Source: Nostoc linckia FACHB-104
Lineage (GTDB): Bacteria > Cyanobacteriota > Cyanobacteriia > Cyanobacteriales > Nostocaceae
NCBI RefSeq assembly: GCF_014696615.1
Contig: NZ_JACJQJ010000005.1
Location: 154,300 to 218,299 of the forward strand
DNA: 64,000 bases
Direction of reading: 5' to 3'
Within the stretch, counting starts at the first letter, position 1. Each line of letters begins with the position of its first letter. This document shows positions 37,474-45,507 of this stretch, one piece after another. The translations under genes and the position numbers were made by a program. Under the pieces are notes generated by a model. That model was given only the letters and a program-made list of their open reading frames with translations. It ran no database searches and had not been told where the DNA came from.

Positions 37474-37721
37474 TAAATTTACCTGAAATAGCGAGTAAGA
37501 GAAAATTATTATGTAAAAAAAGTAGCCTAAGATGACAAGAAACATCGCCAAATATAGTGAAATGTACTTAAAAACTAGTATTTGACAATTTTCAAACTCT
37601 CAGTATATGCTGTTTTTTCTATTACAGCCACTATGAAAAATATGTAATATTTTTTAATAAAAAGTATTATTATTTTTATCCTTTATAGAAAATTGCAATT
37701 AAATAAACGCTACTAACCCAG

Positions 37722-37750
37722 ATCCCCGACTTTTTCAAAAAGTCGGGGAT
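37722..37750. terminator. 14-bp perfect hairpin upstream of the exoprotein gene
   Basis: ATCCCCGACTTTTT and AAAAAGTCGGGGAT are exact reverse complements around one base. This palindrome is common in cyanobacterial spacers; here it separates the dhaL end region from the exoprotein promoter region. The remaining 37474-37721 is AT-rich and holds no gene. Confidence 0.6.
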
Positions 37751-37828
37751 TTAAATCTCGCTTAAGTCAGTAACATTCAGCGATAAAATGATTGATTTAG
37801 TATTCTGGATGTTGATGAATATAAATTA

Positions 37829-37925
37829 GGAACCTTCCAATTCAAAAAATATTCCCGAAGCGATTGTTCACTGAACCGTCAACAGTCAACAACTTGAACG
37901 GAATAATTTATTTTTGGGAGTTCGC
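37829..37925. mobile_element. palindromic element family P, copy 1 (abuts dhaL stop)
   Basis: Left end AGGAACCTTCCA...AAAAAATATTCC and right end GGAATAATTTATTTTTGGGAG form a terminal inverted repeat. The element ends 3 nt from the dhaL stop codon (37929-37931). The middle holds an AACAGTC repeat. Confidence 0.6.
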
Positions 37926-37928
37926 TGA

Positions 37929-38558
37929 TCAACTTTGCACTACTGTTAACAAACATTTCAACATTAAATAAGCAGAAGTTGCGCCCGGATCTTGATGTCC
38001 AATACTTCGCTCTCCCAAATAGCTAGCTCGTCCCTTTTTCGCTAACATCGGTGTTGTCGCCTGCAAAGCTTGTTCTGCAGCTGCTACTGCTTGCTGCAAC
38101 GCTGTTACACTGTTGCTACCTTCATCTACAGCTTGTGCAAAAGCCGTCACTGCGGGAGACAGGACATCTACCATTGTCTTATCTCCTATTTGAGCTTTAC
38201 CACGCTGAAGCACGCCATTTAACCCAGCCTGAAGTAATACCAGCAAATCCTGTTCATTCAGTTCTTGCTTGTGACCTACATCCGTACTAGCACGTAAAAA
38301 CCAAGTTCCATAAAGAGGGCCACTTGCACCCCCAACACTAGAAATTAATGTCATGCTGACTGCTTTTAAAATGCTACCAATATCTTTATCGGCGACCGTT
38401 GGTAATTGACTCACAACCTTTTGAAAACCGCGATCCATATTAATACCGTGGTCAGCATCACCAATCGCTGCATCCAATTCGGTTAAATATGCTTTATTTT
38501 GCTCTATTTCCCTGGCGAATGACTGCAACCATTGCAAAATCTGCTCTTTGCTTACCAT
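37929..38558 (-). CDS. dhaL: dihydroxyacetone kinase subunit DhaL
   Basis: Predicted 209-residue nucleotide-binding subunit. The metal-binding Asp cluster IGDADHGINMDRGF is at about residues 28-41; GGASGPLYG and GHQDPGATSA are the other conserved loops. DhaL transfers phosphate to dihydroxyacetone held by DhaK. In enteric bacteria ADP on DhaL is rephosphorylated by the PTS protein DhaM, but no dhaM is present here. Its partner dhaK is 2.4 kb away on the same strand, separated by an opposite-strand gene. Confidence 0.92.
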   Translation of the reverse strand: MVSKEQILQWLQSFAREIEQNKAYLTELDAAIGDADHGINMDRGFQKVVSQLPTVADKDIGSILKAVSMTLISSVGGASGPLYGTWFLRASTDVGHKQELNEQDLLVLLQAGLNGVLQRGKAQIGDKTMVDVLSPAVTAFAQAVDEGSNSVTALQQAVAAAEQALQATTPMLAKKGRASYLGERSIGHQDPGATSAYLMLKCLLTVVQS

Positions 38559-38749
38559 CTGTAACCTTTGAAACCTAGATTTGCTAATATTTGGCCAAGC
38601 TAGCGTAGTATTCTATCCGAATTTTTACGGCTAAGTGTGTTTGGTAGATGTAACAGTAAGAAGTACTGAGCTAATCCTACCTATGAAAGGAGTGGATTTT
38701 GTAGGTTTATGGCATGAGAAAAAATACTTATGCCCCATGAATAACCTAA

Positions 38750-38801
38750 GTCGGTGGGTGTAGTTGATTCCCCTCTGGAATTAGTGTATTTTCCTGCCGA
38801 C
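38750..38801 (+). other. structured leader upstream of the beta-helix gene
   Basis: GTCGGTGGG (38750-38758) pairs with CCTGCCGAC (38793-38801) with two G-T pairs, and ATTCC / GGAAT (38767-38781) forms an inner hairpin. A second small stem GGCAT / ATGCC lies at 38711-38734. It ends 32 nt before the start codon, so it would be in the 5' leader. It matches no riboswitch class I can name. Confidence 0.4.
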
Positions 38802-38833
38802 CTTCTGTAAATTAGCCAAGGGAATATACGTTT

Positions 38834-40834
38834 ATGATTCGTCCTCGGTCATTAGTTTTAAAACTACTTCCTTTGTTATTTTTAATTGCTTTCTTCACGA
38901 CTACTTGCGTTAACTATAGCAAAAATAGTGAAAATCAGATTGCTGCCTTTGGTGCTGCGATCGCCAAACCAAAAGAGAATATTATCTATCCAGAAAATGC
39001 AGGTATTATCAACGTTACTGATCCAGAATATGGAGCTATACCTAATGATAGTCAGGATGATACAGAGGCTATCCAAAAAGCATTGAGTAAGTTTCCTAAT
39101 GCTAGGAAAACTATCTATTTACCCAATGGCGTGTATAACATCTCTGATTGCTTACATTGGCCTAAAGGTATTCGTTCTCGCTCTGACTACAAGCGAACTG
39201 TACTACAAGGACAAAGTAAAGAAGGAGTGATTATTCAACTTCAAGATGCTGCACCCAAATTTCAAAATACTCAGCAGCCTCGACCAGTAATTTCTACAGG
39301 TTTTGATCCAGATTTAAATTCTGAATCTGCAGATTTTAAGGCTAGTAAAGTAGCTCAACGTTTTGGTAATTCGGTGCGGAACCTCACTATTAATATAGGA
39401 AAGAACAATCCAGGTGCAGAAGGACTAAATTTTGTTGCTAATAATCAAGGAGCAGTACGTAGCGTTAAAATTATTTCTGCTGATGGACAAGGGACAACAG
39501 GTCTAGCACTAACTCATGGTGAAGTCGGCCCCCTATTAATTGAAGATGTGGAAATTGTGGGATTCGATAACGGAATCCTCACAAATAGCGGTATTAACGG
39601 TATTTCGTTGCAGAATATTACAGTTCGCAATCAAAAAATAGTTGGTATATTCAATGGCGGCCAACCAATGAGCCTAGAAGGGTTCACTAGTTTTAATTCA
39701 GTTCCAGCAATTATTAACGGCAAAAATCCCAATAAAGGTAACGATCCAGGAAGTACCTTAACGCTGGTGAATGCCAAGATTGTCGGTCGAGGTCAAGCCA
39801 AAAATGTCTCTGCAATTAGTTCTGCTGGGTTTATTTATGCCAGAAATATAGTATCTTCTGGTTACAAAAACTTGCTTTCCAGTAATGCGCGCAAGGCTAA
39901 AAAGACCATTAGCAAGAGCGAAATTGATGAATTTACTTCACATCCAATCCTTTCCATTTTTCCTTCGCCATCGAAATCCTTGCAACTGCAAATTAAGCAA
40001 TTTCCTAAGCTAGCTTGGGATGATCCAAAAACTTGGGTTAGTGTTGAGAAATTTGGCGCGACACCCAAAGATAATAAAGATGACACAGCTGCTTTTCAAG
40101 CTGCAATAGATTCCGGAGCCAGCACAGTTGTAGTGCCAAGCACTGGCAAATTTATTATTAATGGTTCTCTCAAACTGAGAGGCAAAGTACAAAGATTTGT
40201 AGGAACTGAAGGCTCGATTAATGGTAGTGGAGAGATAGTTGCAGAAAATGGCAGTCAACCAACCCTAATAATTGAGAATTTTGCTGTAGAATTGAAATCA
40301 AAATTGAAATGGAAAACAGTTGCTAGTCGCACTATTGTTTACCGTAGTATCACTCACCTAAATCTCGAAAGCGAAGGCTCTGGAGACATTTTCATTGATG
40401 ATACTGTTATGGATAAACTGAGATTCAACAATTCTGCTCAACACATTTGGGTACGCCAGTTGAATCCTGAAGGAGGTGCGGAAACTAATATAGTCAATAG
40501 TGGCGCTAAACTTTGGATTTTAGGATTTAAGACAGAACGTGGTCAAACAAAAATCGAAACTACCAATGGGGGTGTAACTGAACTTCTTGGTGGTTTAGTT
40601 TATGCTTCTGGTAAACAAAATCCAAAAGATCCACTTTTTCGCATTGTTAATGCTTCAGGCAGTTTCGTGGGCATTGCAGAAGCATATTTTGATAAAGATA
40701 CCTATCAAATCTGGGTTGAAGAAACAAGGGGTAATACTACCAAAACCCTAATGAGATCCAAACTTCCAGGTAGATATACAGCTAACGGAGTAGTGATGTT
40801 AATGTATACAGGTTTTGACAGGAAAACTACTTAG
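38834..40834 (+). CDS. exported protein with two pectate-lyase-type beta-helix modules
   Basis: Predicted 666-residue protein. The N-terminus is a signal peptide ending near T-T-T-C-V, possibly a lipoprotein though the box is not canonical. A first right-handed beta-helix module begins DPEYGAIPNDSQDDTEAIQ near residue 56; a second begins VEKFGATPKDNKDDTAAFQ near residue 403. The G-A-x-x-x-D-x-x-D-D-T pattern is that of Pectate_lyase_3/GH28-like folds, typically polysaccharide-active or phage-tailspike-like. Catalytic residues cannot be assigned. It separates dhaL from dhaK on the opposite strand. Confidence 0.78.
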   Translation: MIRPRSLVLKLLPLLFLIAFFTTTCVNYSKNSENQIAAFGAAIAKPKENIIYPENAGIINVTDPEYGAIPNDSQDDTEAIQKALSKFPNARKTIYLPNGVYNISDCLHWPKGIRSRSDYKRTVLQGQSKEGVIIQLQDAAPKFQNTQQPRPVISTGFDPDLNSESADFKASKVAQRFGNSVRNLTINIGKNNPGAEGLNFVANNQGAVRSVKIISADGQGTTGLALTHGEVGPLLIEDVEIVGFDNGILTNSGINGISLQNITVRNQKIVGIFNGGQPMSLEGFTSFNSVPAIINGKNPNKGNDPGSTLTLVNAKIVGRGQAKNVSAISSAGFIYARNIVSSGYKNLLSSNARKAKKTISKSEIDEFTSHPILSIFPSPSKSLQLQIKQFPKLAWDDPKTWVSVEKFGATPKDNKDDTAAFQAAIDSGASTVVVPSTGKFIINGSLKLRGKVQRFVGTEGSINGSGEIVAENGSQPTLIIENFAVELKSKLKWKTVASRTIVYRSITHLNLESEGSGDIFIDDTVMDKLRFNNSAQHIWVRQLNPEGGAETNIVNSGAKLWILGFKTERGQTKIETTNGGVTELLGGLVYASGKQNPKDPLFRIVNASGSFVGIAEAYFDKDTYQIWVEETRGNTTKTLMRSKLPGRYTANGVVMLMYTGFDRKTT

Positions 40835-40844
40835 ATTATTACAT

Positions 40845-40922
40845 CAGGGGAGGCAGGGGGCAGGGAGATGAGGGGAAATAACAAACACCCAACGCCCAAT
40901 TACTCATTACCCATTACCAAAC
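40845..40922. repeat. STRR block between the beta-helix gene and dhaK
   Basis: Units GGCAGGG, then CAATTAC/CATTACC-type heptamers fill the 96-bp gap between two convergent genes. Confidence 0.7.
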
Positions 40923-40930
40923 CCCCAATT

Positions 40931-42004
40931 CTAAATTCCCCAACGTAGGTTTGGGGTTTTGACTGGTGCATCCCAGAGGCGAATCATTTCATCATCTAGC
41001 TTCAATAAGGTAATTGAGCATCCTTGCATTTCCAAAGATGTAATATAAGGCCCAATTAAATTGCGTACAATTTGCAATCCTTGCTGTTGGCAGATTTGGG
41101 CTAGTTTGCGATAGACAAGATAGAGTTCTGAAAGGGGAGTCCCACCCATACTATTGACAAAGGCAAGTATGCGATCGCCTTTTTGTAATGGTGGATCTGT
41201 CAGTTCTACATCTACCCAATCCCCTTGCTTTGCATTCCACTCTCTAACTGTCCGGCTATAGCCTGTATCGTCAATAATTGCTCTGGCTAAACTTTCAGTA
41301 ATTTCATCTACAGATTGTAAAGCGATACGTTCCCTGCCTGGTTCGCCGTGAATCCCAATACCAATTTCTAATTCGCGATCGCTTAATGTAAATGTCGGTG
41401 TACCTTTGGCTGGTACTGTACAGGAAGTCAAGGCAATTCCCATACTCCGCCCGTGCAAATTTACCCGACGACATAAATCTGCTATTTGCTGTAAATCATA
41501 TCCAGCTTCAGCTGCTGCACCACAAATTTTCTCAGCCAGTACTGTTGTACCCACACCCCGCCTTCCCTGAGTAAAAAGGCTGTCTTTGACTGCTACATCA
41601 TCATCAATCAAAATATTCAGCACTCGGATATCCTCACTTTGGGCTAATTCCGTTGCCATTTCAAAGTTCATCACATCGCCACTGTAGTTTTTGACGATAT
41701 AAAGGACACCTGCCCCACTATTCACTTTCTGGGCTGCGGCTAACATTTGATCGGGGGTAGGAGAAGTAAAAACCTCTCCTGGACAAGCCGCATCTAGCAT
41801 TCCCCTACCCACAAAACCAGCGTGCATTGGCTCATGTCCACTGCCACCACCAGAAATAATTGCTACTTTTCCCTGTACGGGCGCATCGGCTCGGTAAACA
41901 AAGGTTGGTTCATAGCTCACCTGAATTAAATCAGCATGAGCCGCCGCCATACCCTCTAAACTTTCCCGCACAAAGTCTTCTGGCTTGTTAATCAGCTTTT
42001 TCAT
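40931..42004 (-). CDS. dhaK: dihydroxyacetone kinase subunit DhaK
   Basis: Predicted 357-residue substrate-binding subunit. The [13 protein letters not shown] loop is near residue 53, and the His that forms the covalent hemiaminal with dihydroxyacetone is in [10 protein letters not shown] near residue 218. It is a separate chain, unlike the single-chain ATP-dependent kinases. It follows the flavin-oxidase-like gene by 43 nt, so it may be transcribed with it and the GST under TetR control, rather than with dhaL. Confidence 0.93.
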   Translation of the reverse strand: MKKLINKPEDFVRESLEGMAAAHADLIQVSYEPTFVYRADAPVQGKVAIISGGGSGHEPMHAGFVGRGMLDAACPGEVFTSPTPDQMLAAAQKVNSGAGVLYIVKNYSGDVMNFEMATELAQSEDIRVLNILIDDDVAVKDSLFTQGRRGVGTTVLAEKICGAAAEAGYDLQQIADLCRRVNLHGRSMGIALTSCTVPAKGTPTFTLSDRELEIGIGIHGEPGRERIALQSVDEITESLARAIIDDTGYSRTVREWNAKQGDWVDVELTDPPLQKGDRILAFVNSMGGTPLSELYLVYRKLAQICQQQGLQIVRNLIGPYITSLEMQGCSITLLKLDDEMIRLWDAPVKTPNLRWGI

Positions 42005-42047
42005 GATCCATGCCTGCCTGAGAATTTGTTACATCCCAGGATTTATT

Positions 42048-42656
42048 TTACAGTTTGGGCAGGCGATCGCTTAGTTGCTGTTCTAATTGTGTAATGCGGG
42101 CTTGTAAAGGAGTAATCATTGCTTCGACTTCGTCCACCGAATAGCGGATAGGAATATGTTGGGGACAGTTTTCGCTAATTGCTTCAACATGAAAGAGAAT
42201 CGCTCTTTCTACTTCTGCTGGATATCCTGGCATTCGTAGCTGTTCAATTAAAGTTGGATCGTCTTCAACATATTTACTTCTTCCCCAGATTTTAATGCGT
42301 TTGCGGTGACGATAATCCATTAAGAAGATGAAGGCTTTGTCATTCCCCGATAGGTTACCCACCGTAACGTACTGTACATTTCCCGTAAAGTCGGCAAAAC
42401 CTAGAGTCTTCTCATCCAACACCTTCAAAAAACCAGGCGGGCCGCCACGAAACTGAATATATGGATAACCGTTGGAACTGACTGTTCCTAAATAAAACCC
42501 ATCGAGTTGAGTAATAAATTCCTCAATCTTTGGTGTAATGACATCATTAGCAGAACCATTGGCAATATAGCGCTCATAGGTTTGCCTTGACCCTCGTTGT
42601 TCTTGAGCTGCTAGCACTTCCGGTGTAAAAGCAATTTCTCCAAATTTGCGTGGCAT
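42048..42656 (-). CDS. pyridoxamine 5'-phosphate oxidase-family protein
   Basis: Predicted 202-residue protein of the FMN-binding split-barrel group. The core is at about residues 45-135: FYLGTVSSNGYPYIQFRGG, GFADFTGN, and DYRHRKRIKIWGRS. Members reduce or bind flavin, and many act on quinones or F420-like substrates; the substrate here is unknown. Translation starts at ATG 42656 with AGGAG (minus strand of 42663-42667) 6 nt upstream; this ribosome site lies in the end of a palindromic element. Middle gene of the GST-oxidase-dhaK set. Confidence 0.85.
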   Translation of the reverse strand: MPRKFGEIAFTPEVLAAQEQRGSRQTYERYIANGSANDVITPKIEEFITQLDGFYLGTVSSNGYPYIQFRGGPPGFLKVLDEKTLGFADFTGNVQYVTVGNLSGNDKAFIFLMDYRHRKRIKIWGRSKYVEDDPTLIEQLRMPGYPAEVERAILFHVEAISENCPQHIPIRYSVDEVEAMITPLQARITQLEQQLSDRLPKL

Positions 42657-42665
42657 AATACACTC

Positions 42666-42763
42666 CTAAGGAAATTCCATTAAAAAAATATTCCATCGTT
42701 ATTCAGCAGAGGAGGCAAAGGAGAAAGATATTGTCCTCTGAAAGATATTTCTGGAAGCTCCTA
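42666..42763. mobile_element. palindromic element family P, copy 2 (fills the GST to oxidase gap)
   Basis: Ends CCTAAGGAAATTCCA and TGGAAGCTCCTAA are inverted, followed inward by A/T runs (AAAAAAATATTCC). The element fills the entire gap: one end includes the GST stop codon (42761-42763) and the other overlaps the ribosome site of the next gene. The middle CAGCAGAGGAGGCAAAGGAG also occurs in copy 3. Confidence 0.65.
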
Positions 42764-43378
42764 AACCGTAAGAGGTTCTTCAATACCAATCATTCCCACG
42801 AAACCAGGAAGATTTTTGATGCGATCAATCCAGGTAAGGATATTTGGGTAATTTTCCAAGGGAATCTTGCCATCAGGCGCAAGTGCAACATAAGGGAAGA
42901 CTGCAACATCAGCAATTGTTGGATGTCCTAATTCCAACCATTCTCGATTTGCTAAGTGATTGTTGAGTTGCGTAAGGATAAACTCTGATTTTTGATTTGC
43001 TCGTTCTATGTTGATGCTAGTGGTTTTGAATAAATGAAATAAACGTGCTGATTCAGGGCCTTGGCGAATTTCTCCCGCAGTGGTTGATATCCAGCGCATC
43101 ACTTGAGCTAGGGGTAAAGCTTCTAAGGGCAACCATTGATCGCCGCCATACTGCCGCGCCAAGTATACAAGAATTGCTTGGGCATCTGCCAACACTGTAT
43201 TACTATCGACTAACAACGGCACCTGTCCAAAAGAATTTAGTTCTAAAAATTCCGACTGCTTATGCGCTCCTGCCATCAAATCAACTTTAATCCACTCGTA
43301 ATCTAAGCTCAGCAAAGACAGCATTAATTTTGCTTTGTAGCTGTTGCCAGATAGTTCGTGACCATAAAGCTTAATCAT
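42761..43378 (-). CDS. glutathione S-transferase
   Basis: Predicted 205-residue GST. The thioredoxin-like N-terminal domain (MIKLYGHELSGNSYKAKL) has a Ser where the glutathione thiol is activated, followed by FGQVPLLVDSNTVLADAQAI with the cis-Pro. The alpha-helical C-terminal domain spans about 85-200. It conjugates or reduces electrophiles. It is divergent from a TetR gene across two operators, so induction by a toxic small molecule is likely. Confidence 0.9.
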   Translation of the reverse strand: MIKLYGHELSGNSYKAKLMLSLLSLDYEWIKVDLMAGAHKQSEFLELNSFGQVPLLVDSNTVLADAQAILVYLARQYGGDQWLPLEALPLAQVMRWISTTAGEIRQGPESARLFHLFKTTSINIERANQKSEFILTQLNNHLANREWLELGHPTIADVAVFPYVALAPDGKIPLENYPNILTWIDRIKNLPGFVGMIGIEEPLTV

Positions 43379-43399
43379 GAGTTAGTCCAAATCTTTTTG

Positions 43400-43415
43400 T
43401 ACCGTTCGTTCGGTA
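43400..43415. promoter_or_regulatory. TetR operator, copy 1
   Basis: TACCGTTCGTTCGGTA, with inverted half sites TACCG / CGGTA. An identical copy lies at 43427-43442, 27 bp centre to centre. The site is 22 nt upstream of the GST start. Confidence 0.75.
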
Positions 43416-43426
43416 TGAAATTACTG

Positions 43427-43446
43427 TACCGTTCGTTCGGTATAAT
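43427..43446. promoter_or_regulatory. TetR operator, copy 2, overlapping a TATAAT box
   Basis: TACCGTTCGTTCGGTA at 43427-43442 runs into TATAAT (43441-43446), 30 nt before the tetR start codon. Binding would block the tetR promoter, giving autorepression. Confidence 0.75.
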
Positions 43447-43475
43447 GTCAACAGATAATTGCTCACCTTATAAAA

Positions 43476-44030
43476 ATGCCTAAAGAGACTTATATTCCCT
43501 GTCTGTTACAACTGTTTCGCCAGTATGGTTATGATGGCGCAACCCTAGCGAAGATTTCGGAAGCGACTGGACTGGGAAAAGCTAGCCTTTACCACCACTT
43601 CCCCGGCGGTAAAGATGAGATGGTGGAGACGGTACTAGATTATCTAGAACGATGGTTAGTAGAAAATATCCTGCCCTCTCTTCAGAGTGAAGGGGACGCT
43701 GTGAAAAAATTGCAGCGGATGTGCGATCGCCTCAGCGAACTTTATGAGGGTGGAAAGCAGCCATGTCTATTTGCTATCTTATTGCTAGGTTCAGCAAGAG
43801 ATGTGTTTCACCATAAGGTACAAGAATTATTTCAGGGCTGGATTGATGCGATCGCCAGCGTGTTAATTGAAGCGGGTATGGATAAAGAACTTGCCAAACA
43901 GCGAGCTGAAGATGCTGCGATCGCTATTCAAGGTTCACTAATTTTATCTCAAAGTTTGGAAGATCCAACTCCTTTTCAGCGGGTTATTCAGCAACTACCA
44001 AAAGAGCTTTGTAGGCTTGTACCAATTTAA
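43476..44030 (+). CDS. TetR/AcrR-family repressor
   Basis: Predicted 184-residue repressor. The N-terminal helix-turn-helix is at about residues 8-48, GYDGATLAKISEATGLGKASLYHHF, followed by the ligand-binding helices. It is divergent from the GST-oxidase-dhaK genes with two identical operators in the 97-bp gap, so it most likely represses both directions. Inducer unknown; the neighbouring GST points to an electrophile or quinone. No ribosome site is obvious before ATG 43476. Confidence 0.9.
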   Translation: MPKETYIPCLLQLFRQYGYDGATLAKISEATGLGKASLYHHFPGGKDEMVETVLDYLERWLVENILPSLQSEGDAVKKLQRMCDRLSELYEGGKQPCLFAILLLGSARDVFHHKVQELFQGWIDAIASVLIEAGMDKELAKQRAEDAAIAIQGSLILSQSLEDPTPFQRVIQQLPKELCRLVPI

Positions 44031-44111
44031 GTAGGAAGGTGCAATTAAAACTAACTTTTGTCAGGTAAAAGGAGAACAAAATTTAACATTTCACCCTTTG
44101 CCTTTAGAGAT

Positions 44112-44260
44112 ACTTTATAAAGTAAACCTTAAATTGTAGGATGCGTTAGCAGAGAGTACGGCATCGACAAAGATGGTGCGTTACGGCTAAATTTCATTGT
44201 CTCTAAGTCCGAAATCCTTGCACAGCAGTAACACACCCTACTTAGATTTACTTTATAAAT
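44112..44260. mobile_element. 150-bp inverted-repeat element (GTAGGATGCGTTA type)
   Basis: The ends pair over about 33 bp: CTTTATAAAGTAAACCT... GTAGGATGCGTTAG on the left and the reverse complement of GTAACACACCCTACTTAGATTTACTTTATAAAT on the right, with a few mismatches. No coding capacity, so a non-autonomous (MITE-like) element or large hairpin. A smaller relative lies at about 44937-44978. Confidence 0.6.
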
Positions 44261-44311
44261 AGCCTCTTACCCTGATTAATTCCAATTTTCAATGCAGACG
44301 ACATTGAGAAA

Positions 44312-44845
44312 TTAAAGATTATTAACTATCCGCTGTTGATATTCCTGTTCTGTCATCATGTCTTGAGTACTTTCTAAGCGGTCAACAAATACAATACCCT
44401 CGAGATGATCGTATTCGTGTTGAAAAATTCGAGCTACAAAATCAGTTAATTCTTGTTGTTGCAATTCACCATTGTGGTCAGTATATTCCACTTGAATTTT
44501 CTGATATCTAGGAACTAAACCCCTAACACCAGGAACACTTAAACAACCTTCCCAACCTTTCACAACTTCTGTAGAATGTCCAATGATTTTCGGATTAATC
44601 ATTGCTGTTGGTGCCATCTCTGGGGCATTTGGATATCTAGGGTTAGGACGGGAAGCTACAATAAATAAACGATATGATTCAGCTATTTGTGGTGCAGCGA
44701 TTCCCACACCATTAGACTGGGCTACCGTTACAAGTAAATCTTCAATTAGATTTTGTACAATTTCGCTTTGAATATTATCAATCAAGCTAGCTTTTTGGCG
44801 TAGTATGGGATTACCTAATTGAATGATTGGAATTAATTCAGCCAT
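44312..44845 (-). CDS. def: peptide deformylase
   Basis: Predicted 177-residue metalloenzyme that removes the N-formyl group from new proteins. All three motifs are present: GVGIAAPQI (about 46-54), EGCLSVP (about 99-105) and FQHEYDHLEG (about 140-149), with Cys and two His as metal ligands. Length is typical for a type 1 enzyme. Confidence 0.95.
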   Translation of the reverse strand: MAELIPIIQLGNPILRQKASLIDNIQSEIVQNLIEDLLVTVAQSNGVGIAAPQIAESYRLFIVASRPNPRYPNAPEMAPTAMINPKIIGHSTEVVKGWEGCLSVPGVRGLVPRYQKIQVEYTDHNGELQQQELTDFVARIFQHEYDHLEGIVFVDRLESTQDMMTEQEYQQRIVNNL

Positions 44846-45101
44846 TGGATAAACTCCTTATTCAATAAAGAATTCTCTAAAATTTAAAATGTATATAGGA
44901 ATCCGTCTTGATGATTGAAAAAAATTAAACTATGTGTAGAGTGCGTGATTATAAAGTGTAACACACCGCATTCTAGACCTTAGTTAATTGCGTTATTGAT
45001 TGTGCTCTTATTTATTCAGTATAGCCATAAAATTTGATTTTAAATACACACATATTAGAGTGGGAATTACCTAGCATATCTGGGTTTTAGTGAAATATAG
45101 T

Positions 45102-45386
45102 TTAGTTCAGAAAATTAATTGATAACAAAACCAAAAAACTAGTTATACCAATTCAAAATTCAAAATTCAGAAAACCATATGTAGCAAGGGTTTTTGAGTT
45201 TGGATCTGTTGCTGAATTTTGGAGAATTGGTATTACTCAACAAAAAAACAGAACAATAATTTTGGAGGGGGTTTGGGGGACGCAACCGTCACCCAATCGG
45301 GGGTTTGGGGGAGAATCCCCCAATTGAGCTGGCTTCTTTAATAAGTGACAAATCAATCGCTAATAAGCTTAACCCAAGCGTATTGG
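45102..45386 (+). repeat. long dispersed repeat, copy A
   Basis: Matches the reverse complement of 63651-63850 over nearly its full length, apart from the embedded 87-bp element. It contains the G-rich hairpin-forming segment GGTTTGGGGGAGAATCCCCC. The two copies are in opposite orientation 18 kb apart. Confidence 0.8.
45146..45232 (+). mobile_element. 87-bp MITE-like element with TTA target duplication
   Basis: Ends TACCAATTC / GAATTGGTA are perfect inverted repeats, extended inward by AAAATTCAG / CTGAATTTT. TTA flanks both sides (45143-45145, 45233-45235). In copy B of the surrounding repeat the same place reads ACTAGTTGCTCAAC without the insert, an unoccupied site. A related copy of the element lies at 63901-64000. 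Confidence 0.75.
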
Positions 45387-45507
45387 TTTGGGTTTTAGTG
45401 GGTATTGCCCACCCTAGAATATTTTTTAATAAAGCCTTACAAAGCATTTGGCATAGGCTGGCACCTGTGATTATGAATGTAATTTAGTCTAAAGCTTTGG
45501 GCTAACA

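Larger units (their letters stand above)
44846..45507. other. 660-bp repeat-rich intergenic region
   Basis: It holds a small hairpin at 44937-44978 and the repeat copy A (45102-45386) with an embedded 87-bp element (45146-45232), listed separately. Downstream is another hairpin (GGGTATTGCCCACCC, about 45400-45414). No gene is convincing. Confidence 0.6.

Noticed and set aside
45305..45487. 60-codon frame near the Deg protease gene
   Set aside because: Runs through dispersed repeat copy A and a hairpin; no family, no ribosome site.
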